NCBI GenBank assembly: GCA_037178625.1
Contig: CM074128.1
Coordinates: 496,001 to 560,000 of the forward strand
Origin: Skeletonema tropicum
Taxonomy: Eukaryota; Bacillariophyta; Thalassiosirophyceae; Thalassiosirales; Thalassiosiraceae
Length of the DNA stretch: 64,000 nucleotides
Direction: 5' to 3'
Each line of letters begins with the position of its first letter. The first letter of the stretch is position 1. The translations under genes and the position numbers were made by a program. The notes under the pieces were generated by a model, which searched no databases, was not told the DNA's origin, and saw nothing but the letters and a program-made list of their open reading frames with translations. This document shows, piece after piece, positions 32,206 to 43,002 of the stretch.

Positions 32206-35200
32206 GTGTAATCATTATTTTGGTTCACTGCTATCACAGCTGCAGCTACTGCGGGCTGTGTTTGTGCAAACAGTGCTTCGAATTGGGGTTGGGGCTCTAT
32301 TCCAGTGTTACCGTTAAACTTGCCGATGAAGGTACAAGCTCGCTCATTATTCTCCTTGTTCAAGTGATTAACGTAACATATTAGGGTGAAAAATATTGTT
32401 TCATGTGTATGCAAGTAACTTCTTGTAGATTGTATCTCTATCCACACAGATGCTGCGCTCAAGACTGTTTTCTTGCATGTAGTTTACTCTAGAGAGGAGT
32501 CGCATGGCATTGATGCCTTTGTCTCTCATACTGAATCAGAAACTCTTCACCATAATGTTTATATTTTCCTCTCCTCTTCCTACTTATTAATATCCCTCTC
32601 CACAATGCTATATCGCTTCTTCTCCTCCTTCGTGTGCTGTACCACTTCAAACGCCTATGAGGCAAGTCGTGGAAAGAGTTGACACCATTCACCACCAAAT
32701 GCTGTCTCTCCAACTGTTCCAACGCTGTCGCATTTGATGCATGCTAGACTTGTTCCTTTGGATGCTTCCCACCATCCAGGTAGTTGAGGATTATCTGACT
32801 AGAATAATTATAAGAAGATCGACAAGCAGCATTGCTGTTGCTGAAGTCAAAGCAGTACTATAATCAATTCGTTTAGCACTGATAGCGCTAGTGATAATCT
32901 CTGAGATTGAGATGATAAGTCGAAAGAAGTGAACAGTGAACAGGAGACCTGACGTTGTGACGGGAACGCGTCTACTATTGTAAGCGTATATAGGAGTAGT
33001 AGGTCTATTCCTATGCTATGGACTATGGATGAGGAAAGTGGAAAGGGCCATAAGCCATAAAGCAGCACTATCAATACGTAAGGAGCTACCACTTGGGGTA
33101 ATTACCTTTGACAGCCCTTTATTTCATGAACCGAAAGTCACATCCGCCCTCTCCCGCTCTTCTCTCTGTGGGAGAACAATGGCAAGTTTTATCGGACATG
33201 GCCCGGCAGGCCTGTGTCTCTTCCCGATGATAACGATATTCCATGAATTTGCAGATGTGTCCTTCATTAGATTTATATCTCTGCTACATGAAGTTTGTTG
33301 GATGCGAGAAGAGGTACGAAGCTATGCATTCGTGGAGACAGCAGACAGCACTGTAGATAAGAATCATTTCGGTGCCCCTCACAGCTGTGTTTGCAAACGG
33401 TGCGCTTCGTAATTGGGGTTGGGGCTATTGTCGATGCTCACATTAAATAACTTGCCATTGATTGGACTCGTCTAACTACTCTTTTATCATGTTCATACAA
33501 ATTTTGTTATGACTGCTACAGGTGAGACATTAGTTTTCAATCGGGGCATCAGGGCGCCTCACATTCTTCACCAGCTCTTTTGTCCCCAAATCAGGTATTT
33601 AATAGACAATAATGAATGTCTAAAGCATCTCTGGTACCCACTTTTTGCTTGTGTTGTTGTCCTTGGGGCATAATTCTCTTGTTTGGGGGCAAGAGGGCAA
33701 CAATGCCCACAAAGGAGATTTGAGCAATTTGCGAATAAAAATGCACGTGAGATGATTATGATGATCATGGCGTCGCCACGCTTGTCAAAACAGTGCCTAA
33801 TCCGTCATTGGACAGCATTGAAGTTAAAGAATGTACATATTATATAAAAACGATTGATTGAAGTAGCGCTAGGAAACATGTTCTTATAATGATGATGATG
33901 CGTCTCTTCTTCTTTTGCTCCTGAATCGGAATCATCGACATAATCACCGAGCATGTCATAGTTCTAACCCGCTTGCGCTTGAGCATACTTCTCTCAGGAG
34001 ATACGTAGGTGGGAAAGATCTTCAAAAGCAACAGCAACAGACAGAATATTTCTTTCAACATTATTCTACACTTACACTCGCGCACATGGATGATCTGAAT
34101 ATCTGGCTCTTGCTCTTGCTACAATTGGTAGGAGCACGGATTCAGAATAAGAATAGGTTACTCCTATATACTACTCTATTCATTAGGCTAACAAAGACAA
34201 AGCCTCTGCATTATTTGTGTTTATTGAGATTGAGTACAAGGACAAGGGGGATACGAAGGAAGCCAAGGGTACTTCGCTTCTCTTCCGTGTGTTGGAAGCT
34301 TGGAAGATGGGTATCTCAGACACGTACCTCTTCCAAGAATCCAAAGGAGAAACTAGGAGAAAGCATGCTGGATCTGACGCATGCAGCCTAAAGACCGATG
34401 GAGGTTGAAGCATCACCTCCACCACCTGTTTGCAGCCGACCATGAACCTAAGATAGAACCATAATCTAGCAGCAACCTTAGTAGTGTATTGTGATCTTTA
34501 GTGCTGCATTCATCATTGCCGCTAGATCGAAAAAACTAACCGCAGCAACAGCAACAGCAGCGACAGGCAGGCACCCACGAGAGTTGCCACCATCTTTAGT
34601 GCTGCATTCATCACCGTGGAAGTTTTCTTACTAAAAACGAGGAGTGCAAAGTGTAAGCCGTTGTACCGAAGCAGGTCCCTTTTAGTATTAGTATCGTAGA
34701 TATCTAATCTGATAAACTTTGTACTCTGCGGAATTTGTTTGATGACAATTATTGAATTCGTGAATGACGTAAGCTTCCAAGGTGGTTCTTTCGAAGAAGA
34801 AAATGTCCTCTGCATGCATTGGACACGATACTTGGCTAATTTAGTTCAGTAAACTTCACAAACCATTTGTACTCTCAGGTACTTTTAGATGATTAAAATT
34901 TGATGTTGGAAGTTGTTGGAAAACTGTTCCAACGAGATAAACCCCAAAGAAAAGGTACATAGCAAATTGTTCGATAATGATCGCAATCGTTTTTGTGTCA
35001 AGTTTTTGTCTCAAGCATTCACGAATTCTGAGTCTGAGAAGGAATGAGTTGAACAGTCCTCTTTACCTACAATTCACGTTTACAGAAGCAGAAGTAAGTG
35101 TACTCGCTCGACTTATTTCTTCATCTTCATATTCATAGTCGTTGTCTTCGCTGAGCACAAAGGCGAAGTCCTGCCAGAACACAATCTTTAACCTCCTACG

Positions 35201-35213
35201 CACTGTACAAATC

Positions 35214-36717
35214 ATGAAATTCAGCGTTGCTGTTGCTGGATTGGCGCTAGCATCTGCCCAACCAGTATACCAACCAACAATCTATACTTCGTATGTGCAG
35301 CCTCACCCTGATCATATGGATGTGTGGTATCCAGACCCAGACGTGGAGATGAAATGGCTTCTAACTCCCTATGGGTGCAAAGAAGGAAACCAGGACGAAT
35401 GGGTTTGTGGTTTCAATAAAGTGTTGGCAACCCTACCTGGGACTGAGAATCCTTCCATTCAACACTACCTCACCATGTTCAGCGATAAGTACGTGGAGAA
35501 CAACGGCAGGTTTTACGCAGTGAAGAATTCTCGTGGCAGCGGTGCCTTGACAGTGGATAGATTGAAGGATACGATGAAAGATGGCTTATATGAAGTTCTT
35601 GTCCCTGGCCCCAATTATTCCACCGCCTGCAGCAGCTTAACTGGTACAATGACTAGTTGTGTAGTATTTAAGCTACTTATGGAGGTTGACAACATTGGGC
35701 AGATCATCGCAGCACCAACGAAATATGATCCCATTCAAGTCATTGGAGTCGATCAAGTCACTAACAGAATTTGGGGATTTTACCCCATGGGCAGCAGTGG
35801 TGACTGGACTTATAAACCTACTAAGTGGGGCGATGCGAAAGATGGTAGCTTGAGCTGTACTGATAATGAAGTCATTGGGCTGTCTAAAAATGATAGGGTG
35901 AGGAACTTATTCGAAATTTGTTCATATGCTCTGTACATTCTTTCAAGGAATGATAACCTCTCACCTCTTTTTCATTCTGTTGACTCTTCCTACCTTTGTT
36001 TAGATGTTTAATCTCTGGGGAGATTTCAACTACGGCAAACACGATGGCATTGAGTGTGCTGGACCTCCATCCAACATTGATGAATGGTCTGGTCGCTTGG
36101 CGCCCTATCGCGGTATTTACTGCCCTGCAGCTGACGATAAGCAACTGTGGAAGAATACGTGGCACTGGAGTGGCTGGAAGAAGGAAAAGCTCAATTGGAC
36201 GCCTGCCTCGAAGATCACTCGTTTTGAAAGTGGCATTTGGGGTATCTCTATTGATGGGGAGTTATTTCACCTTTGGAATGACAATGGCACTATTCGTAGC
36301 GGTCCTTTTACTCATCTACCCAACATTCGTGGTGTTCGAGCTATTGGGGGTCTTGAAGATAAGTATGTTTGGGACTCAGGCGTGTTGCTCACCATCGAAG
36401 ATGATAAAGTTTACAATGTTTACTGGAGTCATGACCATAGCAGTTGGAAGGAGAAAGAAATCACCATCGACGCGGTGGCCCCGCCGAAGTATGGGCAGAT
36501 TTTGGTATTATTTGGCAGCCACAACGGTGAGATGTACATGCTGTATGGATGGTATAACATTGACAAATATGGTCATAATCAAGATCCAACATGTGGTAGG
36601 CCATACTGTTCCCTTCATGAAGTTTACCTGTACCACATGAAGTTTGTTGGAGGTGATGATAGGTACCACGCTGAACGCATTGAGAAAGACGACTACTTTT
36701 GTGATTGCTATGTGTAA
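35214..36717 (+). CDS. B2: duplicate of the secreted protein gene B1
   Basis: Exon 1 is 35214-35897, intron 35898-36003, exon 2 36004-36717; 465 residues. It matches B1 except for one visible residue change in exon 2 (VLLTNEDDK in B1, VLLTIEDDK here). Signal peptide, splice sites and the YFCDCYV end are intact, so it is likely as functional as B1. The leader contains the same TTTTGTGTCAAGTTTTTGTC block. Function is unknown. Confidence 0.8.
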
Positions 36718-37261
36718 TCATTATTTTGGTTCACTGCTATCACAGCTGCAGCTACTGTGGGCTGTGTTTGCAAAAGCAGTGCTTCGAATTGGGGTTGGGG
36801 CTCTATTCCAGTGTTACCGTTAAACTTGCCGATGAAGGTACAAGTTCGCTCATTATTCTCCTTGTTCAAGTAATTAACGTAACATATTTAGGTGAAAAAT
36901 AATATTGTTTCATGTGTCTGCAAGTAACTTCTACAAGAAGGACGTCGATGCTGATAGTTCCATTTGAACAGAGGTAATAGTGCAATCGCTGCGGAGTGAA
37001 TACGATAGTATTGCTTAACATATATCTACTTGGTTATTAATGAAATCTACGTGTAAACAAGCGCATTATGGGAAACTCCGCTACTTCGAGAGAAGTAGAG
37101 CCTGAAAACCCACACGATGGTCTTCTGACACCAGGTTGACACCTTTGGCGATCAACAGAGAAACCATCTTATTTGTGTCGCTAAAGACACATCTGAATCA
37201 CGGACACCTCCGTCACTCCCTCTCTATCGACAAGAAGTATGAGCGGAGATAGAATGATTAC

Positions 37262-39621
37262 TTACCATCCCATTATTTTCTTTCGTAAATACTCATATTG
37301 AGGTTGGGGAAGGCATTTTGTGCAAATATCACCGAGCATTTCTTTAGTTTCACACTTCAGAAGTTTGATTCCTCGAGCCGCAATTTGTTCTCTGAACCAG
37401 TTGGTCTTGATTGCATAGTGCTTGCTTCGGGGAGTAAACTCGGGAGGTAATGTTTGCGCTAGGATCAATGCTCCAGCATTGTCCTCATGCAATCGAATGT
37501 GCATGGATGCGCCATCTTCTGCAGAGAGACCGATGGCACTACTCAACTCTTGAACTACATCCAAGATAGGAAAGAGTTCGCGACAACAAGAAGCCATTGC
37601 ATTTATCTCAGCTTCCATTGTACTAGTAGCAGTCTCGCTCTGGAGCTGCGACTTCCAAAGAACAGGACTATCCGCAACATTGATGATGAATCCAGTTCGA
37701 GATCGAGTGACGACTGGATCTTGAATATCTTCATATCCGTAAAGACCACCGAAGTCACTATCTGGGTATGCATCAACCTTGAGTTCCTTGAGGTCTGCAT
37801 TCGGGGTAATTAGCATACCCTTGTCTCGTGTACCCTTGAGGTACCGTCCGATCCTCTTGAGAGCCTCTTCGTGAGACTTCTTGGGACAGAAAGAGAATCG
37901 AGCTACACAGTGCACACTGTACGCTAAATCAGGTCGGGTGTTGTTTGCTAAATAGAGCAACATTCCCACCACGCTTGAGTAAGAGAAAGATCCATCAGGA
38001 GGATCTCCTTCGGCATCTTTTACAAGAGGCTTCTTCAAGCACGGAGTTCCCTTTTGGGTCGAGTTCTCGTCGAGACCGAGCGCTACCAAAATGCGATCGA
38101 TAAGACCTTTTTGCGTCATCAAGATCTTTCCACCATTCTCTTCATTTGCGGGAATCCTCTTCATGTCAATTCCAAGAAATCCTGCAGAATCAGACCCACG
38201 AGCTCGCAAGTCCTTTCCAAGAACGGTGATGTTCTCCTCGTCACGAGACCACATTAGAATGTCGTCAACAAAGATTACGGCAATGGTAGTGTCTCCAATG
38301 AACAAACACGGTTCAAAAGAGCTTTGGCGCATGCCACATTCTTCCATTTTCTCAACCATGAACTCGTAGAACGCTTTGGGAGAGTTCTTGAGACCGTAAA
38401 TACATCGCTTCAACTTGAGAACGCGAGGACGACCATTCTTATCAAACTGCTTGAAACCTTGTGGCATCTCTAAATAGATTTCTTCACCAGGCGCAAGCTT
38501 GCTGTGAAGGAAAGCTGCCTTCACATCTCCTTGCTTACTCTTCAATCCAAGAATACACTCCAGGATCAAAAGTATTCGCACGGTAGTCCACTGCACGACC
38601 GGTGCATATAGACTGTCATCAAAATAGTGGATTCCTGCCTTTGCGAGGTCTCCACGAGCACACAAACGAGCTTTCATCTTCTTGATCAGACCGTCAGGAA
38701 AACGCTTGCATCGCATCGCCCAAGTAGTTGGTAGAGGATGCATCTCATCTGTTCGATCAACAATATCCCACGAGTCCATCTGTTCCAAAGTCTCCACTTC
38801 CAAAACTGCGGCTTGCCAGTCTCTTCTGCAAAAGGTCCATTCATAGCTTGCCACCAGTTGGGGTAGTCATCTTTGTTGGCATTTGCTTTAGCTGCTAACA
38901 TCAAGGGATGCAGCCATTCAACAACAAGGTCGGACGAAGTGCCTTCATAGCCATGATCAATTGCGGCTAAGTGCACAAAACGAGATAAATCACTCTGCAT
39001 CAATTCTTCAACGGAAGGAACACTTATGTTGTCAACTCTTGCCACATAAAATGCTTCAACCAACTTCCTCTTTGCTAATCTCGCCTTGTAATGCTTACGT
39101 TTACGAGACAATCTCGGAGGTTGCTGTCGCTTCGAGCTGCGTGTAATACCAAATTGATCAGGGTGCGCACGAACATAGTCTTTGTCTATGTGCTTATCCG
39201 TCACCAAACTAGCATAGGCGCGTTGGAAATCCGGATGAGAAATATAAGCTCCCTCAGACACGCCATCTCTAAGTCCTCTAGTTCCACGATTGTACCCATC
39301 TCGCCTCAACCTTTGAGAGCGACGAGTAGCGTGAGGATTTGGAGCAGGCGGCACCGGCGGTACATGGCCAGGCGCAGGTGATGGCTGTGACGGTGCTCCC
39401 TCAGAGACTTCAGGAGCTGCTCCCTCTGGAGCATTATCAGATGCGACGGAATCATCATCAGATTCATCGCTTGAGCTGGAGAAGCTTATCTGGCGAGATA
39501 GCGCTGGCGGGCGCGAAGTATCTGCCAAGGGAGAAAACATTCGTTCTGTGAAGTTGGTGCTTATGGCCGTTTTCTCAATGTTAGATTCTTGCGGCCAGCT
39601 ACCTGTTCGTAGCGAGTGCAT
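37262..39621 (-). pseudogene. Ty1/copia pol, RT plus RNase H, one frameshift
   Basis: The fullest copia copy in the window. From the 5' side on the minus strand, 39621-38825 carries the linker and the start of RT; 38820-37262 carries RT (QGDVKAAFLHSKL, FVDDIL), LVKDAEGDPPDG and RNase H to KKIMGW. Near 38820 two bases are missing (GCCAGTCTC against GCCAGTACTC in the tandem units), shifting the frame. It shows that the RT pieces of the tandem units and the RNase H piece at 17754 come from one element. gag and integrase are absent. Confidence 0.88.
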
Positions 39622-40645
39622 CAAGATTGTCACCTACGGTTTGGCAAAAGTCACTGCTAATAAGGAGTTTCAAGAGCAGTGGGAAGGAGTGAAGACTGCA
39701 GCATCCAATCAATTTGCCGCAGTCGAATAAATTCTCGTGGCAGCGGTGCCTTGACAGTGGATAGATTGAAGGATACGATGAAAGATGGCTTATATGAAGT
39801 TCTAGTCCCTGGCCCCAATTATTCCACCGAGTGCAGCACTCTTTCTTACGCTGGCACTTGTCTAGTATTCAAGCTACTCATCGAAGCTGACAACATTGGG
39901 CAGATCATCGCAGCACCAACGAACTTTGATCCCATTCAAGTCATCGGAGTCGATCAAGCTGATAACAAGATCTATGGGTATTATCCCACTGAGAGTGGTG
40001 CATGGGACCGCAAACCTACTAAGTGGGGCGATGCGAAAGATGGTAGCTTGAGCTGTACTGATAATGTAGTCATTGGGCTGTCTAAACATGATAAGGTGAG
40101 GATCTTATTCGAAATTTGTTCATATATATGCTGTACATTCTTTCATGGAAGATAACCTCTCACCTCTTCCTACCTTTGTTTAGATGTTTGGTCTCTGGGG
40201 AGACTTCGACTATGCCAGACATGACGTTGAGTGTGCTGAACCTCCATCCAACATTGAAGAATGGTCTGGTTTTTTGGCGCCCTATCGCGGTAGATACTGC
40301 CCTGGAAAGGACGATAATCAACTGTGGAAGTGTACATGGCACAGCACGAAAAATGGTGGAACGAAAGTGGAGAAGCTCAATTGGACGCCTGCCTCGAAGA
40401 TCACTCGTTTTGAAAGTGGTATTTGGGGTATCTCTACTGGTGGGAAGTTACTTAAACTTTGGAATGATAATGGCACTATTCGTAGCGCTCCTATTAATCT
40501 ACCCAATATTCATGGTGTTCGAGCTGTTGGGGGTCTTGAAGATAAGTATGTTTGGGACTCAGGCGTGTTGCTCACCAACGAAGATGATAAAGTTTACAAT
40601 GTTTACTGGAGAGATGGCAGTTGGAAGGAGAAAGAAATAACCATC

Positions 40646-42391
40646 TTTGGATGGGATATCAGAAATCGAAACTACTGGAAGAATATTCATGTAGACGATC
40701 CAACCAAACCGCAACATCCATATATCCCTAAGTTACATTTTAAGAAAAGTCGAGAAGAACGATACGACCCACCCCTAGCTAATGCAGAAGTGGAAGCAGA
40801 CATCAAACGTTTCTCAGATCGACTTAGACAAGAGCACGCCAAATTCGCCAGTAAATGGTCTCAACCGAATCTTTCTAAACAAGAGTTCTCAGTACTATAT
40901 AGCCTCAAGAACAACCCCAATCTGATCATTATCTTCGCAGACAAAAATTTAGGGCCTGTCATTATCGAACGTTCTGTATACATTCGATGGTGCCTCAAAG
41001 CTTTCCTTGGGAAGGAGAGCCAATATGAGTACCTCAATCGAATTGCACTTCGGAGGCAACTCAATTTGATGGCATATAAAGTTGGCAGTATCAAGAACTC
41101 AGCAGCGATCCCAGAGCACATCAAGATTTACATCAACAAGTGCTATGAAGCCGCTGGTAGCAGGCAAGGAAGATTCAGAGCAACCGCAAAAGTCCATAAA
41201 ACACCTACCGCCCTCCGACCAGTTAACGCTAAATGTGGAACTGGACCTGAGAGTATTAGCAAGTGGCTAGACTACGAGTTGCAAAAACTTGTTCAATTTA
41301 TTCCGTCGACCATCAAAGACAGCAAAGAATATCACGCCCGACTGACTAACAAACAATGGCCAGCAGGGACGAAGATTATTACTGCTGATGCTACCGCCAT
41401 GTACGACAATATCACTATCAATCATGGCATCGAAATCATCGGAGTATGGCTCAACCATCTGAAAGAAAACAACCAACTTCCAGACGACTTCCCGGACATC
41501 AAACTTATTCTGGAAGCTCTGAGCTTTATTATGAAGAACAACATTACCCAATTTGGAGACTGCTTTTTCAAACAACTATGTGGCACTGCGATGGGTACAT
41601 CAGTCGCAGTCATGTACGCTGGCCTTTACTATGGCTGGCATGAGAAAATTAGACTCCTCCCTGGCTATTCGGAAGAAATCCAAGACCTTGCACGTTTCGT
41701 CGATGACCTATCTGTCCTATGGCTTGGAAGCCTTAGGCGCTTTCACGACCTCAAGCAAGACATCAACGACTTTGGAATCCTCCGTTGGAAGGTTGAAGAA
41801 CCTGCCGACAAAGGAATCTTCTTAGACTTAATCATTTCCATTTCGCCAGAAGGTATTGTCTCAACTAAGACATACCAAAAGCCAATGAACCTCTACCTCT
41901 ACCTACTGCCATCTTCTGCTCATCAGAGGAACACGATGAAAGGGGTAATATTTGGCGAACTCAAGAGATACTATTGGCAGTGCACCGATAAAAAAGACTA
42001 TGTCGAGGTAGCAAGACTATTCTTCCAACGCTTGCTCGACAGAGGATGGGACTTCGACCAACTGAAACGAATGTTCGTAAATGCAAACTACAAAGTCTGC
42101 AACCCACCTCCACTGCCCCAAGCCATCTCAGAATCTACCACCTCAGATAATGACAAAAACATCTATTTGAAACTCGGTCGATTCCACCCTCATTACATCC
42201 CTAGTCGAACCTGTCAACAGATATATGAGGAGGAGCTTTCTACCACCCTACGCGACACAATCGGAATCGAAAAGATGGTAGTATGCTATAAGAGAGCAAA
42301 AAACATTGGAGATATTGTCTCTCAAACCTCCCTCTTTCAAAACAGAGGTGAGGAGGTAAGTACCTACCTGGGGAGGACAACAGAATCGTAG
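40646..42391 (+). CDS. Penelope-type reverse transcriptase, partial
   Basis: 581 codons in frame with the upstream A exon. Motifs follow the Penelope-like order: IIFADKNLGPVII, GRFRATAKVHKTP, SKWLDYELQKLV, the motif A Asp in ITADATAMYDNI, KQLCGTAMGTSVA, the catalytic Asp pair in ARFVDDLSVLW, then GIFLDLIISI, TKTYQKPMNLYLYL and SSAHQRNTMKGVIFGELKRYYW. A C-terminal block (FHPHYIPSRTCQQIYEEEL, RAKNIGDIVSQTSLF) matches the conserved end of these enzymes. The N terminus begins mid-protein, so this is a truncated copy. Expression could only come from the A promoter region, which A5 itself lacks. Confidence 0.85.
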   Translation, partial: FGWDIRNRNYWKNIHVDDPTKPQHPYIPKLHFKKSREERYDPPLANAEVEADIKRFSDRLRQEHAKFASKWSQPNLSKQEFSVLYSLKNNPNLIIIFADKNLGPVIIERSVYIRWCLKAFLGKESQYEYLNRIALRRQLNLMAYKVGSIKNSAAIPEHIKIYINKCYEAAGSRQGRFRATAKVHKTPTALRPVNAKCGTGPESISKWLDYELQKLVQFIPSTIKDSKEYHARLTNKQWPAGTKIITADATAMYDNITINHGIEIIGVWLNHLKENNQLPDDFPDIKLILEALSFIMKNNITQFGDCFFKQLCGTAMGTSVAVMYAGLYYGWHEKIRLLPGYSEEIQDLARFVDDLSVLWLGSLRRFHDLKQDINDFGILRWKVEEPADKGIFLDLIISISPEGIVSTKTYQKPMNLYLYLLPSSAHQRNTMKGVIFGELKRYYWQCTDKKDYVEVARLFFQRLLDRGWDFDQLKRMFVNANYKVCNPPPLPQAISESTTSDNDKNIYLKLGRFHPHYIPSRTCQQIYEEELSTTLRDTIGIEKMVVCYKRAKNIGDIVSQTSLFQNRGEEVSTYLGRTTES

Positions 42392-42399
42392 TCCTCCCC
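42370..42399 (+). terminator. Hairpin overlapping the reverse transcriptase stop codon
   Basis: GGGGAGGAC (42370-42378) pairs with GTCCTCCCC (42391-42399) around a 12-base loop that contains the TAG stop. It is a 9-bp perfect stem in the retroelement RNA. Its role is unknown: it may be a structural signal rather than a true terminator. Confidence 0.5.
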
Positions 42400-42402
42400 T
42401 TC

Positions 42403-42457
42403 CTTTCCCTCAGCTTGTTCCGCTGCCTACCCGGCAGCTACACTTGCTGAGGGAAAG
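42403..42457 (+). other. Two-tier hairpin in the Penelope-like 3' region
   Basis: CTTTCCCTCAGC (42403-42414) pairs perfectly with GCTGAGGGAAAG (42446-42457), and inside it GCTGCC (42422-42427) pairs with GGCAGC (42433-42438). A stable nested structure of this kind could serve as a template-recognition element for the reverse transcriptase. Confidence 0.55.
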
Positions 42458-42597
42458 CAATTGTACAAACTTACCTATTTTAGATAACGAGGAATGACCC
42501 CACAGAGACACGTATCCATTTAAGGAGAAAACTCGTGTCAACGAGGGAGAGCTAAATGACTCGCAACTTTGCATCGACAAAGCCGCCTATCCTCACT

Positions 42598-42667
42598 ATT
42601 ACTATTGCTATCCGCTGAAGAAGTTAATTCGAAAGCGTAGTCATCCACGCTTCGGTAATATAGTAAT
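42598..42667 (+). ncRNA. Candidate type I hammerhead ribozyme in the Penelope-like element
   Basis: Stem I: ATTACTAT (42598-42605) plus CCG (42612-42614) pair with CGG (42653-42655) plus ATAGTAAT (42660-42667) around an internal loop, where hammerheads make tertiary contacts. The core CTGAAGA (42615-42621) matches CUGANGA, and GAAA is at 42631-42634. Stem III is GCGT (42635-42638) with ACGC (42647-42650). The cleavage triplet is CTT, with the predicted cut after 42652. Stem II (42622-42630) is weak and lacks the usual G-C closing pair, so activity may be reduced. Hammerheads with short stem III are a known feature of Penelope-like elements, which supports the call. Confidence 0.65.
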
Positions 42668-43002
42668 ACCACTTTATCTGATATTGGTTCATATATTGAT
42701 TATAGAGAGAAGTAAGGTCGCTCGCTTCGCTCGCTCCCGAAATAACCATCAACGCGAATCCGCCGACGGAAAGGAATATTTTGGTATTGTTTGGCAGCCA
42801 CAACGGTGAGATGTACATGCTGTATGGATGGTATGATTTTGACCCACTTGGTCATCGATATGGTTTTAATCCAACATGTGGTTGGCCATACTGTTCCCTT
42901 CATGAGGTTTACCTGTACCACATGAAGTTTGTTGGAGGTGATGATAGGTACCACGCTGAACGCATTGAGATAGACGACTATTTTTGTGATTGCTACGCCT
43001 AA

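Larger units (their letters stand above)
29177..32402 (+). repeat. 3226-bp tandem unit 3
   Basis: Last unit. Where a fourth would begin (32403) the sequence instead continues into the normal A 3' flank (TCATGTGTATGCAAG), as after A1 at 12890. This places the array end inside the larger duplicate D2. Confidence 0.92.
31038..38023 (+). repeat. Segmental duplication, copy D2
   Basis: Direct copy of 11526-18515 covering A4, the relic-bearing intergenic block (32206-35213), B2, its 3' flank (36718-37261) and the copia RNase H piece. The noncoding stretches hold the same contents as D1, with no additional genes. Confidence 0.9.
40646..42738 (+). mobile_element. Penelope-like retroelement, 5'-truncated
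   Basis: A 2093-bp insertion flanked by the 12-bp target duplication GAAATAACCATC (40634-40645 and 42739-42750). A1-A4 show the single uninterrupted site. It holds reverse transcriptase coding, a structured 3' region with two hairpins and a candidate hammerhead ribozyme. No GIY-YIG endonuclease is visible, so the element is either an endonuclease-lacking type or has lost an N-terminal endonuclease by 5' truncation. Confidence 0.85.
39730..43002 (+). pseudogene. A5: 5'-truncated A gene split by a retroelement
   Basis: The exon 1 remnant ends 40095, intron 40096-40183, exon 2 starts at 40184 and is broken after EKEITI at 40645 by a 2.1 kb insertion. The remaining exon 2 (NANPPTERN... to YFCDCYA) lies at 42739-43002. 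The reading frame passes from exon 2 directly into the retroelement reverse transcriptase, giving a 735-codon chimeric frame (40184-42391). Confidence 0.9.
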
